A stretch of 64,000 bases of DNA, from the NCBI RefSeq assembly GCF_028331445.1, contig NZ_JAQMHX010000017.1, positions 34,405 to 98,404 of the forward strand, in the 5' to 3' direction. The notes beneath the pieces were generated by a model that was not told the origin of the DNA, ran no database searches, and saw only the letters and a list, made by a program, of their open reading frames with translations. Position 1 is the first letter of the stretch; every line of letters begins with the position of its first letter. Origin of the DNA: Candidatus Phyllobacterium onerii (GTDB lineage: Bacteria; Pseudomonadota; Alphaproteobacteria; Rhizobiales; Rhizobiaceae). Positions 49,130-58,543 of the stretch are shown here, piece by piece. Both the position numbers and the translations under genes were made by a program.

Positions 49130-49360
49130 CTATTGTCGCAGAGCAGCTTTGATTGGCTTCAACGGGGAGCATCTGATTTTGATGAACTCGTTAGGCGAAC
49201 GTCCGACAATGGCTGTGCGTGCCACGAAAGCCTGTCCCTGCATCCCGCACATCATGGCGTTGCTGGTCTGTGGCCCGTAAATCACATCCAGCGCCGTGTT
49301 CGATTGGCAATCCATCGGCGACAGACTTGTTGAGCATATGAGAATTACAACCTGGAGCAT
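49130..49360 (-). CDS. Small conserved secreted-like protein (76 residues)
   Basis: The leftward gene starts with ATG at 49360 after AAAGGA. Its 76 residues begin with a hydrophobic signal-like segment (MLQVVILICSTSLSPMDCQS) and continue as NTALDVIYGPQTSNAMMCGM, then GQAFVARTAIVG. I recall short proteins with this TALDVI..GP...CG pattern in rhizobia; they are of unknown function. Two cysteines near 18 and 40 could bond in the periplasm. It converges with the FtsK gene, stops 17 bases apart. Confidence 0.65.
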   Translation of the reverse strand: MLQVVILICSTSLSPMDCQSNTALDVIYGPQTSNAMMCGMQGQAFVARTAIVGRSPNEFIKIRCSPLKPIKAALRQ

Positions 49361-49489
49361 GCTGGCATCCTTTGCAAACAGTGGCTCCTCCCGATCCTTG
49401 CAAGAGTACGGAAGTTTTGTTGCAATGCAACCAATTTGCTGCAACGCAATAAAATCGATGGTTCCTAAAGGAAAAATACGCTCTGCTGA

Positions 49490-51109
49490 TTACTGTTCCG
49501 CCGGTTCATCGAGTTCGCGGCGCTTGATGAGCTCTTCCCGGATCAGTTTCTTGGCGACCTTGCCATAGGCGGATTTCGGCATCTCCGGCCAGAACACGAG
49601 CCGCTTCGGTATTTTGTAGCGAGCTATCTTGTCGCCAAGCCAGGCAATGATCTCTTCGGATTCCGGCGCAGTACCGGGGCGAGCAACACAGACAGCAAGA
49701 CCGACCTCGCCCCACACCGGATCCGGAATACCCAGTAACGCCACTTCGCGGATGTCCGGATGCGTCAACATCTTCTCCTCGATCTCCCGCGGATAAATGT
49801 TGGAGCCGCCAGAAATATACATGTCCGAGGCCCGTCCCGTGATGAAGAGAAATCCCGTCTCATCCATGTGTCCGAGATCGCCGGTGCGGAACCAGCCATT
49901 GCGAAACGCTTTCGCATTGGCCTCCGGATTATTGTAGTAGCCGGCGAAAACGGCTGGACCGATCACGCAAATCTCGCCGGTTACGCCGGACGGAACTTCA
50001 TTTCCGTTATCATCCTGGATCGATATTTGCATTGCGGTGCGCGCATAACCGCAGGTGCCCGGGCGCGTATCTTCGCTGTGTTCCAAGTGGTGCTCGGCGG
50101 CCGGTAACACAGTAATATTGCCGGTCACCTCTCCCAGTCCAAAATACTGCACGATCACCCGCCCCAGCGTCTTCAGGGCATTGATCTGATCGGTCCGGTA
50201 CATGGGTGCGCCCGCATAGATTACATAACGCAATGACGAATGATCCTGCTCCTGTACAGCGGGATGTTCGATCAGCATTTTAAGGATCGTCGGCACGGTA
50301 AACATGTTGCTCACGCGCCATTTTGCGACAAGCCGCCAGGCTTCGGCAACATCAAGCTTCTCTGTTGGCAGCAGAATAGTTTTTGCACCTCTAGCAACCT
50401 GCGTCAGCTGATGAATCCCCGCGCCGTGAGACAAGGGGGCGACCACGAGCGAGGCATCGTGATGTGTCGTGCCCGGCATCAAGTCGCACAAATGATTGGT
50501 TACGACGAATGCCATCTGACCGTGGGTCAGCACGGCAGCCTTTGGCCGGCCAGTGGTGCCAGAGGTGAAAAAGAACCAGCACGGATCATCATGATCCACA
50601 GGGGCAGCTGGCGCCGTTTCACTATCGAACCGATCTACGATATCGTCGTAATCCTCAGCAAAATCGGTTTTTCCGATCGCGATGACGAATTCCATCTCCC
50701 CGCACGTTTGCCGGCAGGCTTCGACATGCGCTGGAAATGAACGCTCGCAAATCATACCTTTTGCGCCGCTTGTTGCCGCCAGATAGGCCACTTCATCGGA
50801 TGTCTGCCTGAAATTAGTCGGAACCCACACCGCTCCAAGTTGGAAACAGGCGAACATGGATTCGAACATCTGGTTGCAATTCTGTGATTGAATGAGAATC
50901 CGGTCGCCCTTGACCACGCCGAATTCTTTTTGCAACGCTGCGGCCATGGCGTTGACACGGCGCTGCAGTTGCGCCCATGTCCATTTTTTTTCGCCCCAGA
51001 CAAGTGCAATCTCCTTCGGAAAGCGGTGTGCCGATTGGGCGAGAAATCCGTAGAGATTCATCACCCGCTTGGACATGGGTTCGACAACCAATCCATGTTT
51101 CGCAGTCAT
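49490..51109 (-). CDS. Acyl-CoA synthetase (AMP-binding enzyme)
   Basis: The 539-residue protein is an adenylate-forming enzyme with the phosphate-binding FFTSGTTGRPKAAV, YFGLGEVTGNITV near the centre, GWFRTGDLGHMDETGFLFI and a C-terminal lysine region (GKVAKKLIREEL). It activates a carboxylic acid to its CoA ester through an acyl-AMP. It overlaps the IclR gene by 4 bases and is likely controlled by it. The opening (RVMNLYGFLAQSAHRFPKEI) fits fatty, aryl or other medium-chain acids; the exact acid is unknown. Confidence 0.92.
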   Translation of the reverse strand: MTAKHGLVVEPMSKRVMNLYGFLAQSAHRFPKEIALVWGEKKWTWAQLQRRVNAMAAALQKEFGVVKGDRILIQSQNCNQMFESMFACFQLGAVWVPTNFRQTSDEVAYLAATSGAKGMICERSFPAHVEACRQTCGEMEFVIAIGKTDFAEDYDDIVDRFDSETAPAAPVDHDDPCWFFFTSGTTGRPKAAVLTHGQMAFVVTNHLCDLMPGTTHHDASLVVAPLSHGAGIHQLTQVARGAKTILLPTEKLDVAEAWRLVAKWRVSNMFTVPTILKMLIEHPAVQEQDHSSLRYVIYAGAPMYRTDQINALKTLGRVIVQYFGLGEVTGNITVLPAAEHHLEHSEDTRPGTCGYARTAMQISIQDDNGNEVPSGVTGEICVIGPAVFAGYYNNPEANAKAFRNGWFRTGDLGHMDETGFLFITGRASDMYISGGSNIYPREIEEKMLTHPDIREVALLGIPDPVWGEVGLAVCVARPGTAPESEEIIAWLGDKIARYKIPKRLVFWPEMPKSAYGKVAKKLIREELIKRRELDEPAEQ

Positions 51110-51948
51110 GGCGCCACCTTCGAAGCGTAAGGCCGTTTTGGCCGATCATTGGGAGGTTGGAGATGGGCCAGTCTCGCTTCGATTTTTCTGGTCTCACCTT
51201 CCATAAAAACAGCGAGCTCCGCTTGACGTGCAGGCTGCATGCGGCTGTCGATCGCCGCAATGCTAAGGGCGCCGGCTGGTCGCCCATCCGGATAGCGAAT
51301 GGCGAGGCCGATGCCCCAGGAATTGGTGAGAATAAGCCCGGGATTGAGGGCAAAGCCGTTTTCCCGCGCCGCTGCAACGTCAGCGCGAATGCGGTCGGGA
51401 TAAAGATTTGGATAGTCGGCCAGGAGGGTGGCTTCGTTCACGGCTAAAATTGCTTCAACCTCGTCATCCGGCATCGCAGCCAGGATCGCCAGTGACCCGG
51501 CGCCCACACCCAAGGGGTGGCGATAGCCAGCCTGCAATGCATGGGTGCGAATCGGATAGGTGCCTTCCTCGCGATGCAGACAAACGGCGTAGCTATCGCG
51601 CTGGATGGAAAGGAAGCTGGTGTCCTGCGTTTTCGCCGACAGAAAACCAAGGCTGTCGCGGGATATCTGTAAAAGGCCGTAACGCCGTGTCGCGAGGGTG
51701 CCAAGTACGTAAGCTTCCTGACCAAGATAGTATCGTCGGGTCAAAGTGTCCTGTTCCAGCAGGCCCGAGCGTATGAGCGCCAGAAGTAAACGACGCGCAG
51801 TTGGTTTGTTGAGGCCGCTTTGTTCCACGATATCAGTCAGGGTGCTGCCGTCATCGCCGGAATAGCTGACAAGGCTCAAGAGACCGAGCGCCCTGTCGAC
51901 GCTTTGCGAACCATTGAGACCTGTTATCGGTCTGACCTCTTGCTCCAT
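51106..51948 (-). CDS. IclR-family transcriptional regulator
   Basis: The 280-residue protein has the IclR winged helix (QSVDRALGLLSLVSYSGDDG, then SGLNKPTARRLLLALIRSGL) and an effector domain with HPLGVGAGSLAILAAMP and LILTNSWGIGLAIRYPDGRP. It overlaps the acyl-CoA synthetase gene by 4 bases (ATGA), so both are on one transcript. Two dyads in the upstream region (51964-52011) are probable operators for it, controlling also the divergent PCC-domain gene. Confidence 0.9.
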   Translation of the reverse strand: MEQEVRPITGLNGSQSVDRALGLLSLVSYSGDDGSTLTDIVEQSGLNKPTARRLLLALIRSGLLEQDTLTRRYYLGQEAYVLGTLATRRYGLLQISRDSLGFLSAKTQDTSFLSIQRDSYAVCLHREEGTYPIRTHALQAGYRHPLGVGAGSLAILAAMPDDEVEAILAVNEATLLADYPNLYPDRIRADVAAARENGFALNPGLILTNSWGIGLAIRYPDGRPAGALSIAAIDSRMQPARQAELAVFMEGETRKIEARLAHLQPPNDRPKRPYASKVAP

Positions 51949-51963
51949 CCCAATTCCTCTTAT

Positions 51964-52011
51964 TGATCCATATTGTGGATCATTTTATTCGTTTGTGGAA
52001 CTATGCCACAA
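51964..52011. promoter_or_regulatory. Two operator-like dyads between IclR and the PCC-domain gene
   Basis: TGATCCA-TATTG-TGGATCA (51964-51982) is a perfect 7-bp dyad, and TTGTGG-N7-CCACAA (51993-52011) a perfect 6-bp dyad. Both contain TTGTGGA in the same orientation, at 51974 and 51993. They lie 16 bases before the IclR start and 70 bases before the divergent gene. Confidence 0.6.
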
Positions 52012-52081
52012 CTTGGCACCCTGTGAACGGAATTTGGAATTAATATGCTACTCATCCTGCGATGGCCTTCGGCGGTGACCG

Positions 52082-52939
52082 GTGTCTGAACGATCTTTAC
52101 GGCAACCTGGGCCTCCAAAATTTACCCGCTTCGAGAGTTTTGAGGGCGTCGGCCGACGCCTGGAATTCACTCTTGAACCTGGCCAAAGCATTAATGACGC
52201 CATTGCCAGGCCGCTTCGGGCGGCCGGCGTTACAGCGGCTTCACTTGTTCTTACCGGCGGGGCTTTCAATCCATTCCACTATCTTATGCCGGCTCTTGCG
52301 ACTGACGAGCATCACGCTGCCTGGTACAGCGACATATTCTCACCGGCTGGCGAAACGCGATTTGAGAATGGTAATGTCACCTTTGGCGAGCGTGACGGTG
52401 CCGCCTTTATCCATTGCCATGCCATCTGGACCGAACAAGACGGCAGGCGCGGTGCTGGGCATGTCCTACCGCAGGAAACGATCATCAGCCGGCCCATGCA
52501 TGCAATTGCCTGGGGTGTCGAAGAGGTGCGAATGGTTTCGGAGCCCGATGAAGAGACCGCCTTCACGCTCTTTCATCCGGTACCTTTAAAAACGGCAATT
52601 ACCGCCAACAATGGTCCGCGCACGGTGATCGCGCGTGTTGGTCCAAATGAGGACATCATCCTTGCCCTGGAGGCTATCTGCCGGAAACATGGCTTCGCAG
52701 CAGCAATATTGCGCGGTGGCATAGGCAGCCTCATCGGCGCACGCTATGCGGATGGTTCAAGAGTAGACGATATCGCAACCGAAGTCTTCGTTACCCAGGG
52801 CTTCGTAACACACCAGTCAACCCGAACACGTGTTGATATCGTTATGGTCGACACCGAGGGCAATGTCACACGCGGGGAGCTCCTTCGCGGTGAAAACCCC
52901 GTCTGCATCACATTCGAGCTATGCCTGGAAGAAGCCTGA
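52082..52939 (+). CDS. Tandem PCC/DUF296-domain protein
   Basis: The 285-residue protein has two PCC (DUF296) domains: an N-terminal one with RRLEFTLEPGQSINDAIARP and GAAFIHCHAIWTEQDGRRGA, and a C-terminal one with RTVIARVGPNEDIILALEAI and ICRKHGFAAAILRGGIGSLIG. PCC domains bind metals and DNA or small ligands in plant AT-hook and bacterial proteins; their bacterial roles are mostly unknown. It starts with a GTG at 52082 and is divergent from the IclR-acyl-CoA synthetase operon. The pairing of two domains in one protein and its setting suggest a novel regulator or metabolic accessory protein. Confidence 0.78.
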   Translation: MSERSLRQPGPPKFTRFESFEGVGRRLEFTLEPGQSINDAIARPLRAAGVTAASLVLTGGAFNPFHYLMPALATDEHHAAWYSDIFSPAGETRFENGNVTFGERDGAAFIHCHAIWTEQDGRRGAGHVLPQETIISRPMHAIAWGVEEVRMVSEPDEETAFTLFHPVPLKTAITANNGPRTVIARVGPNEDIILALEAICRKHGFAAAILRGGIGSLIGARYADGSRVDDIATEVFVTQGFVTHQSTRTRVDIVMVDTEGNVTRGELLRGENPVCITFELCLEEA

Positions 52940-52954
52940 ACGATCGGTGACACT

Positions 52955-54013
52955 TCACGAGCGCAGATCGTGTTCATCAGGGTAACTGAGACTCTGCAGT
53001 TCCCGCGCATCGACCCCGGCTATCCTTCGCAACACTGCTCGCGCCAGTTCACGCCCGGCATGGCGAACATCCTCATTGAACACGATGATTTGCGGGCGGA
53101 ACCATTGCAGCACATCGGTCGACTGCTTCGAGACAAGGTCGACATCGCCGCCAATCTTCAGTCCAGCGGCTTCAATACCTGCAACCAGCGCAATGGCCGC
53201 GCTGCCACTACAGCAGACAATGCCGTCGGGGCCGTTTGAGGCCGACATGATCTCCTCCATCCGGTTCCGCATACGGCCCAGCGAGGTATCGACATCAATA
53301 TCGGACACAGCAACCGTACTCGCGCCTCCCTCCTCCACCGCACGCGAGAAACCCCGATGGAGATGCCGGTAGTAAGTGACCGAAGGCGACGGGCCCGCAA
53401 GCATGGCGATCCTGCGACGTCCCCTCGCCAACAAGCTCTTCACCGAGAGATAGGCGAAGGTCTCGTTGTCGAAATCGTGGAACGGATGCTCAATGCCCAT
53501 CTCTGTTCGACCATGTGTAGCGAACGGAATGCCATGTTCGGTGAGGTAGCGGACGCGCGCGTCATTCGGCTCCGTACGTGACATGATGATCCCGTCCGCC
53601 GAGCCTGTTTCGACGATGTAGCGTATCGGCTGCATTGGGTCATTTTTCACCGAATAGGGCGTGACGGTCAGATGGTAGGGCGTCTCCGAAAGCACTTCGG
53701 AAATTCCATAGACCATGTTGGAGGTAAGTCCCATGATCTCCGACTGAGCATTGAGCACGAGGCTGATGACATTGGTCTTGCCGGTGCGAAGACGCACACC
53801 GGCACGGTTGGGCCGGTATCCAATCTGCTTGGCGATCAGCTGAACCCGGTTCTTGGTCGCCTGGCCAATTTCCGGCGCATCCTTCAGCGCACGCGAAACA
53901 GTGGTGACACCAAGGCCTGCCATGAAGGCAATCGTCTTCAACGTCGGCCTCTCGCCCTCAACGGGTTCGGCCATACCGCTTACCGGTTTCTGATCGCCTT
54001 CTGTCGTCTTCAT
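52955..54013 (-). CDS. LacI-family transcriptional regulator
   Basis: The roughly 352-residue protein has the LacI helix-turn-helix (PTLKTIAFMAGLGVTTVSRA, then IGYRPNRAGVRLRTGKTNVI) and a periplasmic-binding-type effector domain (SADGIIMSRTEPNDARVRYL, RRIAMLAGPSPSVTYYRHLH). It is divergent from the sugar ABC operon starting at 54302, which it most likely represses until its sugar is bound. An in-frame TTG at 54031 with AGGAAGG nearby is an alternative start. A LacI-like operator lies at 54273-54286. Confidence 0.92.
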   Translation of the reverse strand: MKTTEGDQKPVSGMAEPVEGERPTLKTIAFMAGLGVTTVSRALKDAPEIGQATKNRVQLIAKQIGYRPNRAGVRLRTGKTNVISLVLNAQSEIMGLTSNMVYGISEVLSETPYHLTVTPYSVKNDPMQPIRYIVETGSADGIIMSRTEPNDARVRYLTEHGIPFATHGRTEMGIEHPFHDFDNETFAYLSVKSLLARGRRRIAMLAGPSPSVTYYRHLHRGFSRAVEEGGASTVAVSDIDVDTSLGRMRNRMEEIMSASNGPDGIVCCSGSAAIALVAGIEAAGLKIGGDVDLVSKQSTDVLQWFRPQIIVFNEDVRHAGRELARAVLRRIAGVDARELQSLSYPDEHDLRS

Positions 54014-54272
54014 ATTCAATCGGCTATCCAAGCCTTCCTTTGACGGTATCTGTATCGTTTTACAAAAAATACTGCAGTCCGAAATTTTTTGACTGGTGGC
54101 ACAACGTGATCCTAGACGATATTGCCGCCACTTGGCAATCGCACAGCGTAGTCACAATTGTTTACTACTCTGAATTTGCAGCATTATTTGGCCAATCAAC
54201 AAATCCGCAACATCAATCTCGAAAAAATTGGCTTTCGGCGATTGCACTTGATGGCTCTTTACATTAGCCTAC

Positions 54273-54286
54273 CTGTAACGTTTCAG
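54273..54286. promoter_or_regulatory. LacI-family operator CTGTAACGTTTCAG
   Basis: CTGTAACGTTTCAG is an imperfect 14-bp palindrome with a central CG, as in many LacI-family sites. It ends 15 bases before the binding-protein start and just before its ribosome-binding site, so a bound repressor would block transcription. Confidence 0.55.
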
Positions 54287-54301
54287 ATTTGGGAGGATAC
54301 G

Positions 54302-55546
54302 ATGCGTTACCGTTCTGTCTTGACCGCTCTTGCCACGTCGACATTTCTTTTCGCAGCTAGCCAGGCTGGTGCCGCTGACTTGGAAGTCACCCACTGGTGG
54401 ACTTCTGGCGGTGAAGCGGCAGCTGCCAAGGTTCTAGCCGAATCCTATGACAAATTGGGCGGCGACAAATGGGTGGACGGCGCGATCGCCGGCAGCGGCA
54501 GCACAGCCCGCCCAATCATCGTCAGTCGCATTCTTGGCGGAAATCCAATGGGTGCCACCCAGTTGAATACCGGCCGCGATGCCGAAGATCTGGTCAAGGC
54601 CGGCTTGATGACGGACCTGACCGAGCTTGCTACCAAAGAAGGTTGGGCCGATTTCATTCGCCCCGCCAAGCTGCTCGATGCCTGCAAATATGAGGGCAAG
54701 ATTTATTGCGTTCCGGTCAATATACACTCCTGGCAATGGATGTGGATCAATCCCAACGCGTTCAAGGAAGCCGGCGCCGTGGTCCCCACAAACTGGAACG
54801 AATTCGTCGCTGCAGCACCCAAGCTGAAGGAAAAAGGCATCATCCCGCTTGCGACCGGTGATGCGTGGCAGATCGACGGCGTATTCCGCGTGATGCTGGC
54901 CAACCTTGGCGGCAAGGACCTTTATCTCAAGATCATGGATGAAAAGAGCACCGAAGCCGCCGGCAGTCCCGAAATGAAAGCCGTTTGGCAGGCTTTTGCC
55001 GACGCGCGAGACCTTGCTGACCCCGGCTACGTCGGACGGCAGTGGAACGAAGCGACGTCTCTCGTTCTAACGGGAAAAGCCGCCGGCCAAATCATGGGCG
55101 ATTGGGCACAGGGCGAATTCGGTGTGGCCGGAAAGGTTGCGGGCACAGACTATGACTGCCTCCCGGGCCTCGGTGTTCATCCCGTCCTCGATACTGGAGG
55201 CGACGCCTTCTATTTCCCGAAAAACGCGAACCCCGAGATCACAAAAGCCCAACTGAAGCTTGCAAGCATGCTTGTCTCCAAGGAGACGCAGGTTGCATTC
55301 AATCTCGCCAAGGGCTCCCTGCCCATCCGTGGCGACGTCGACATGCAAACAGCCAATGCATGCATGCAGAAAGGCATCAAGATATTGGCGGACAACAACA
55401 ATGTGCTGCCTTCATACGAACAGGCTTTCTCCTCCGATACGCAAGGCCAGATCGAAGATCTGACGACGGAGTTCTTCGCCGACAAGAACATGACGGTGGA
55501 GGATGCGCAGGCCCGCTACGTCGAGATCATCGGCGAAGCCAAATAG
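54302..55546 (+). CDS. Sugar ABC transporter substrate-binding protein (glucose/mannose type)
   Basis: The 414-residue protein has a signal peptide (MRYRSVLTALATSTFLFAAS, cleaved after AGA) and a family-1 binding domain: DLEVTHWWTSGGEAAAAKVL, LGGNPMGATQLNTGRDAEDL, CVPVNIHSWQWMWINPNAF and VHPVLDTGGDAFYFPKNANP. These match glucose/mannose-type binding proteins of GtsA-like systems. GGGAGGA precedes the ATG at 54302. It is the first gene of an operon with two permeases, an ATPase, an isomerase and a dehydrogenase. Confidence 0.93.
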   Translation: MRYRSVLTALATSTFLFAASQAGAADLEVTHWWTSGGEAAAAKVLAESYDKLGGDKWVDGAIAGSGSTARPIIVSRILGGNPMGATQLNTGRDAEDLVKAGLMTDLTELATKEGWADFIRPAKLLDACKYEGKIYCVPVNIHSWQWMWINPNAFKEAGAVVPTNWNEFVAAAPKLKEKGIIPLATGDAWQIDGVFRVMLANLGGKDLYLKIMDEKSTEAAGSPEMKAVWQAFADARDLADPGYVGRQWNEATSLVLTGKAAGQIMGDWAQGEFGVAGKVAGTDYDCLPGLGVHPVLDTGGDAFYFPKNANPEITKAQLKLASMLVSKETQVAFNLAKGSLPIRGDVDMQTANACMQKGIKILADNNNVLPSYEQAFSSDTQGQIEDLTTEFFADKNMTVEDAQARYVEIIGEAK

Positions 55547-55617
55547 CGCGAACAACCACCGTAGCAGCGGTGCCGGTCTCTCGGGTCCGGCATCCAGTGA
55601 CAGGACTGGAGACTTCG

Positions 55618-56526
55618 ATGGCTGGGAGCCGGCGCCCGTTTGCCCCCTTACGCAATCTGAATGCCAAAATCGCGGCGGTGCCGATGATCGTCACGGTGCT
55701 TGTTGTCTTCATCGGCTGCACATTGTGGACCGTCGTTTATTCCTTCACATCCTCGCGTTCACTGCCAACGCTGGATTTCGTCGGGATGGATCAATATGTG
55801 CGGCTTTTCCGGACGTCGCGCTGGACCGTTTCCCTGAAGAACCTTGCCATCTTTGGTGTTTTGTCTTTGAGCTTTTCGCTGGTACTCGGATTTATCCTCG
55901 CCGCCCTGATGGATCAGAAAATCCGCTTCGAAAATACCTTCCGCACCATATTTCTCTACCCGCACGCTCTATCGTTCATCGTTACCGGCCTTGTCTGGCA
56001 GTGGATACTCACTCCGGCCTATGGCGTGCAAAAGGTCGTTCGAGACCTCGGTTTTGAAACCTTCAATTTCCCTATCCTGACTGATGGCCGTTTTGCCATC
56101 TATGCCATTGTGATTGCGGGTCTGTGGCAGGGCACAGGCCTTGTCATGGCACTGATGCTCGCGGGTCTGCGCAACATTGACGATGAAATCTGGAAAGCAG
56201 CGCGCGTTGACGGGATACCGGCGTGGAAGACCTATCTTTTTATTGTCATTCCGATGATGCGACCTGTCTTCATCACCACGCTCGTCATCATTTCGGCGAC
56301 TATCGTCAAGGTCTATGATCTCGTCGTCGCCCTGACAAATGGCGGGCCAGGCATATCGTCGGAGGTCCCCGCGAAATACGTCTACGACCTGATGTTCTCG
56401 CGCGGCAATCTGGGTCAGGGCCTCGCCGCCTCGACGATAATGCTCACCACAGTGCTGATTATCCTCGTGCCTTGGGCGCTACTGGAATTCCGACCCCGGT
56501 ATCGCAAGGGAGAAGTCTCGAAATGA
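55618..56526 (+). CDS. Sugar ABC transporter permease (MalF family)
   Basis: The 302-residue permease has a basic N-tail, six hydrophobic segments (IAAVPMIVTVLVVFIGCTLW first), and the EAA loop DDEIWKAARVDGIPAWKTYL, plus ALTNGGPG, as in GtsB-type permeases. It forms the channel with the next gene's product, whose ATG overlaps its stop codon. The ATG at 55618 leaves 71 bases after the binding-protein gene. Confidence 0.92.
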   Translation: MAGSRRPFAPLRNLNAKIAAVPMIVTVLVVFIGCTLWTVVYSFTSSRSLPTLDFVGMDQYVRLFRTSRWTVSLKNLAIFGVLSLSFSLVLGFILAALMDQKIRFENTFRTIFLYPHALSFIVTGLVWQWILTPAYGVQKVVRDLGFETFNFPILTDGRFAIYAIVIAGLWQGTGLVMALMLAGLRNIDDEIWKAARVDGIPAWKTYLFIVIPMMRPVFITTLVIISATIVKVYDLVVALTNGGPGISSEVPAKYVYDLMFSRGNLGQGLAASTIMLTTVLIILVPWALLEFRPRYRKGEVSK

Positions 56527-57422
56527 GCTCAAGCCTCTCCAGTACCGAACCGCGAGGAAGTCGCCCCAAGCGTTTCCTGTCACCGACATCGATCATGATT
56601 TATTCAGCGCTCCTTGTTGCAGCCATTTACTACCTCATTCCCCTCTATGTGATGGTCATGACTTCACTGAAGGGTATGCCCGAGATACGACTGGGCAACA
56701 TCTTCTCGCCGCCGGTCGAGGTCACCTTCCAACCTTGGGCGACGGCGTGGAACAGTGCTTGCACGGGTCTTTACTGCGAAGGTATCAAGGTCGGCTTCTT
56801 CAACTCGATGAAGATCCTGGTCCCAAGTGTGATCTTCTCGATCATCATCGCTTCGGTGAATGGCTATGCCCTCTCCAACTGGCGCTTCAAAGGCTCGGAG
56901 CTGTTCTTCACGGCGCTGATTTTCGGCGCCTTTATCCCCTATCAGGTGATGCTCTATCCCCTCGTCATCATCACGCGACAACTCGGCATCTTCGGAACTC
57001 TGACGGGTGTCATCGTCATCCATACCATCTTCGGCATGCCGATCCTTACCCTCCTCTTCCGCAATTATTTCGTTTCCCTGCCGCCAGAGCTGTTCAAGGC
57101 AGCACGCGTGGACGGAGCCGGGTTCTGGCGCATCTTCCTGCAGATCATGCTGCCGATGTCCCTACCGATTTTCGTCGTCGCAGTGATCCTCCAGGTGACC
57201 GGCATCTGGAACGACTTCCTCTTCGGCGTGATCTTTGCCGGCACCAAGAATTTCCCGATGACCGTTCAGCTCAATAACATCGTCAACTCGACGCAAGGGG
57301 TGAAGGAATACAACGTCAACATGGCCGCGACCATTCTCACCGGTGCAGTGCCGCTCCTCGTTTATTTCTTTTCAGGCAAGTATTTCGTCAGAGGCATCGC
57401 CGCTGGCGCCGTAAAAGGGTGA
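56523..57422 (+). CDS. Sugar ABC transporter permease (MalG family)
   Basis: The 299-residue permease has a Ser/Arg-rich N-tail, six hydrophobic segments, the EAA loop ELFKAARVDGAGFWRIFLQI and a C-terminal RGIAAGAVKG. It overlaps the first permease gene (ATGA) and the ATPase gene (4 bases), showing tight coupling. It resembles GtsC/glucose-type permeases. Substrate specificity comes from the binding protein. Confidence 0.92.
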   Translation: MSSSLSSTEPRGSRPKRFLSPTSIMIYSALLVAAIYYLIPLYVMVMTSLKGMPEIRLGNIFSPPVEVTFQPWATAWNSACTGLYCEGIKVGFFNSMKILVPSVIFSIIIASVNGYALSNWRFKGSELFFTALIFGAFIPYQVMLYPLVIITRQLGIFGTLTGVIVIHTIFGMPILTLLFRNYFVSLPPELFKAARVDGAGFWRIFLQIMLPMSLPIFVVAVILQVTGIWNDFLFGVIFAGTKNFPMTVQLNNIVNSTQGVKEYNVNMAATILTGAVPLLVYFFSGKYFVRGIAAGAVKG

Positions 57423-58516
57423 CCTCAGTGCACAGTGTTTCAATCAAGGATCTCTCGCTCAATTTCGGCTCGATCAGCGTTTTGAAAAACCTCAATATCG
57501 AGGTCGCAGACGGCGAATTTCTCGTGCTTCTCGGGCCGTCCGGTTGCGGAAAATCCACTTTGCTGAATTGCATCGCCGGACTGCTCGAAATCTCCGACGG
57601 ACAAATTTTCATCAAGGGCAAAAATGTGACGTGGGAGGAGCCCAAGGATCGCGGTATAGGCATGGTGTTCCAGTCCTATGCGCTCTACCCGCAAATGACT
57701 GTCGAGAAGAACCTTTCATTCGGGTTGCGCGTGGCTGGGCTGCCCGCTGCGGAAATCCAGAAACGCATCGCGCATGCGGCTGAAATCCTGCAGATCGGGC
57801 CACTGCTACAACGAAAGCCTGCCGAATTGTCCGGTGGCCAACGGCAGCGCGTTGCCATCGGTCGCGCATTGGTACGCGATGTCGACGTGTTCCTTTTCGA
57901 TGAGCCTCTTTCTAATCTTGATGCGAAGTTGCGCTCGGAACTCCGCGTCGAGATCAAGCGGCTGCACCACAAACTCGCCAATACAATGATCTACGTCACC
58001 CATGACCAGATCGAGGCCTTGACCTTGGCGGATCGCATTGCGGTCATGAAGGGTGGCCTGATCCAGCAGCTTGATGATCCGCTGACGATCTATAACAAGC
58101 CGCGTAACCTCTTTGTCGCAAGCTTCATCGGCTCACCCGCCATGAACTTCGTCAAAGGCGAGATTGCGACCGACAACGGCAAACCGGTGTTCAAGGCAGC
58201 CGATCTCAAGGTGTCACTCGCCGACTACGCTGCACAGGACAAACTCGCATCCGGCCATTCCGTCATTTTCGGCTTCCGACCGGAACACATCGCTATCAGT
58301 GACCAGTCCGGTCCCGCGGGCCGCTCCTGCGAGGCAGTCGTGGATCTCGATGAGCCAATGGGCGCCGACAGCCTCGTCTGGTTGAAGGTAGCAGGAAAAG
58401 CCATCTCGGTTCGCGTCGATTCCGGCAGGCGCTACCAGCCCGGTGAAAAGGTATTCCTGACATTCAATCCCGCCATGGCCTCGCTCTTCGACGCCGGAAC
58501 AGAAAATCGCCTTTGA
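57419..58516 (+). CDS. Sugar ABC transporter ATP-binding protein (UgpC/MsmK type)
   Basis: The 365-residue ATPase has Walker A GPSGCGKSTL, signature ELSGGQRQRVAIGRAL, Walker B FLFDEPLSNLDAKLR and the C-terminal regulatory domain with FGFRPEHIAISDQSG. It energises the importer formed by the two preceding permeases. It begins with a GTG at 57419, or a second GTG at 57428, overlapping the permease stop. Confidence 0.92.
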   Translation: MTSVHSVSIKDLSLNFGSISVLKNLNIEVADGEFLVLLGPSGCGKSTLLNCIAGLLEISDGQIFIKGKNVTWEEPKDRGIGMVFQSYALYPQMTVEKNLSFGLRVAGLPAAEIQKRIAHAAEILQIGPLLQRKPAELSGGQRQRVAIGRALVRDVDVFLFDEPLSNLDAKLRSELRVEIKRLHHKLANTMIYVTHDQIEALTLADRIAVMKGGLIQQLDDPLTIYNKPRNLFVASFIGSPAMNFVKGEIATDNGKPVFKAADLKVSLADYAAQDKLASGHSVIFGFRPEHIAISDQSGPAGRSCEAVVDLDEPMGADSLVWLKVAGKAISVRVDSGRRYQPGEKVFLTFNPAMASLFDAGTENRL

Positions 58517-58543
58517 ACTTCCCAAGCATCATGGAGAAATGAA

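Noticed and set aside
46200..49500. dif-type recombination site near the FtsK gene
   Set aside because: No 28-bp XerC/XerD-like dyad could be recognised in the intergenic sequence.
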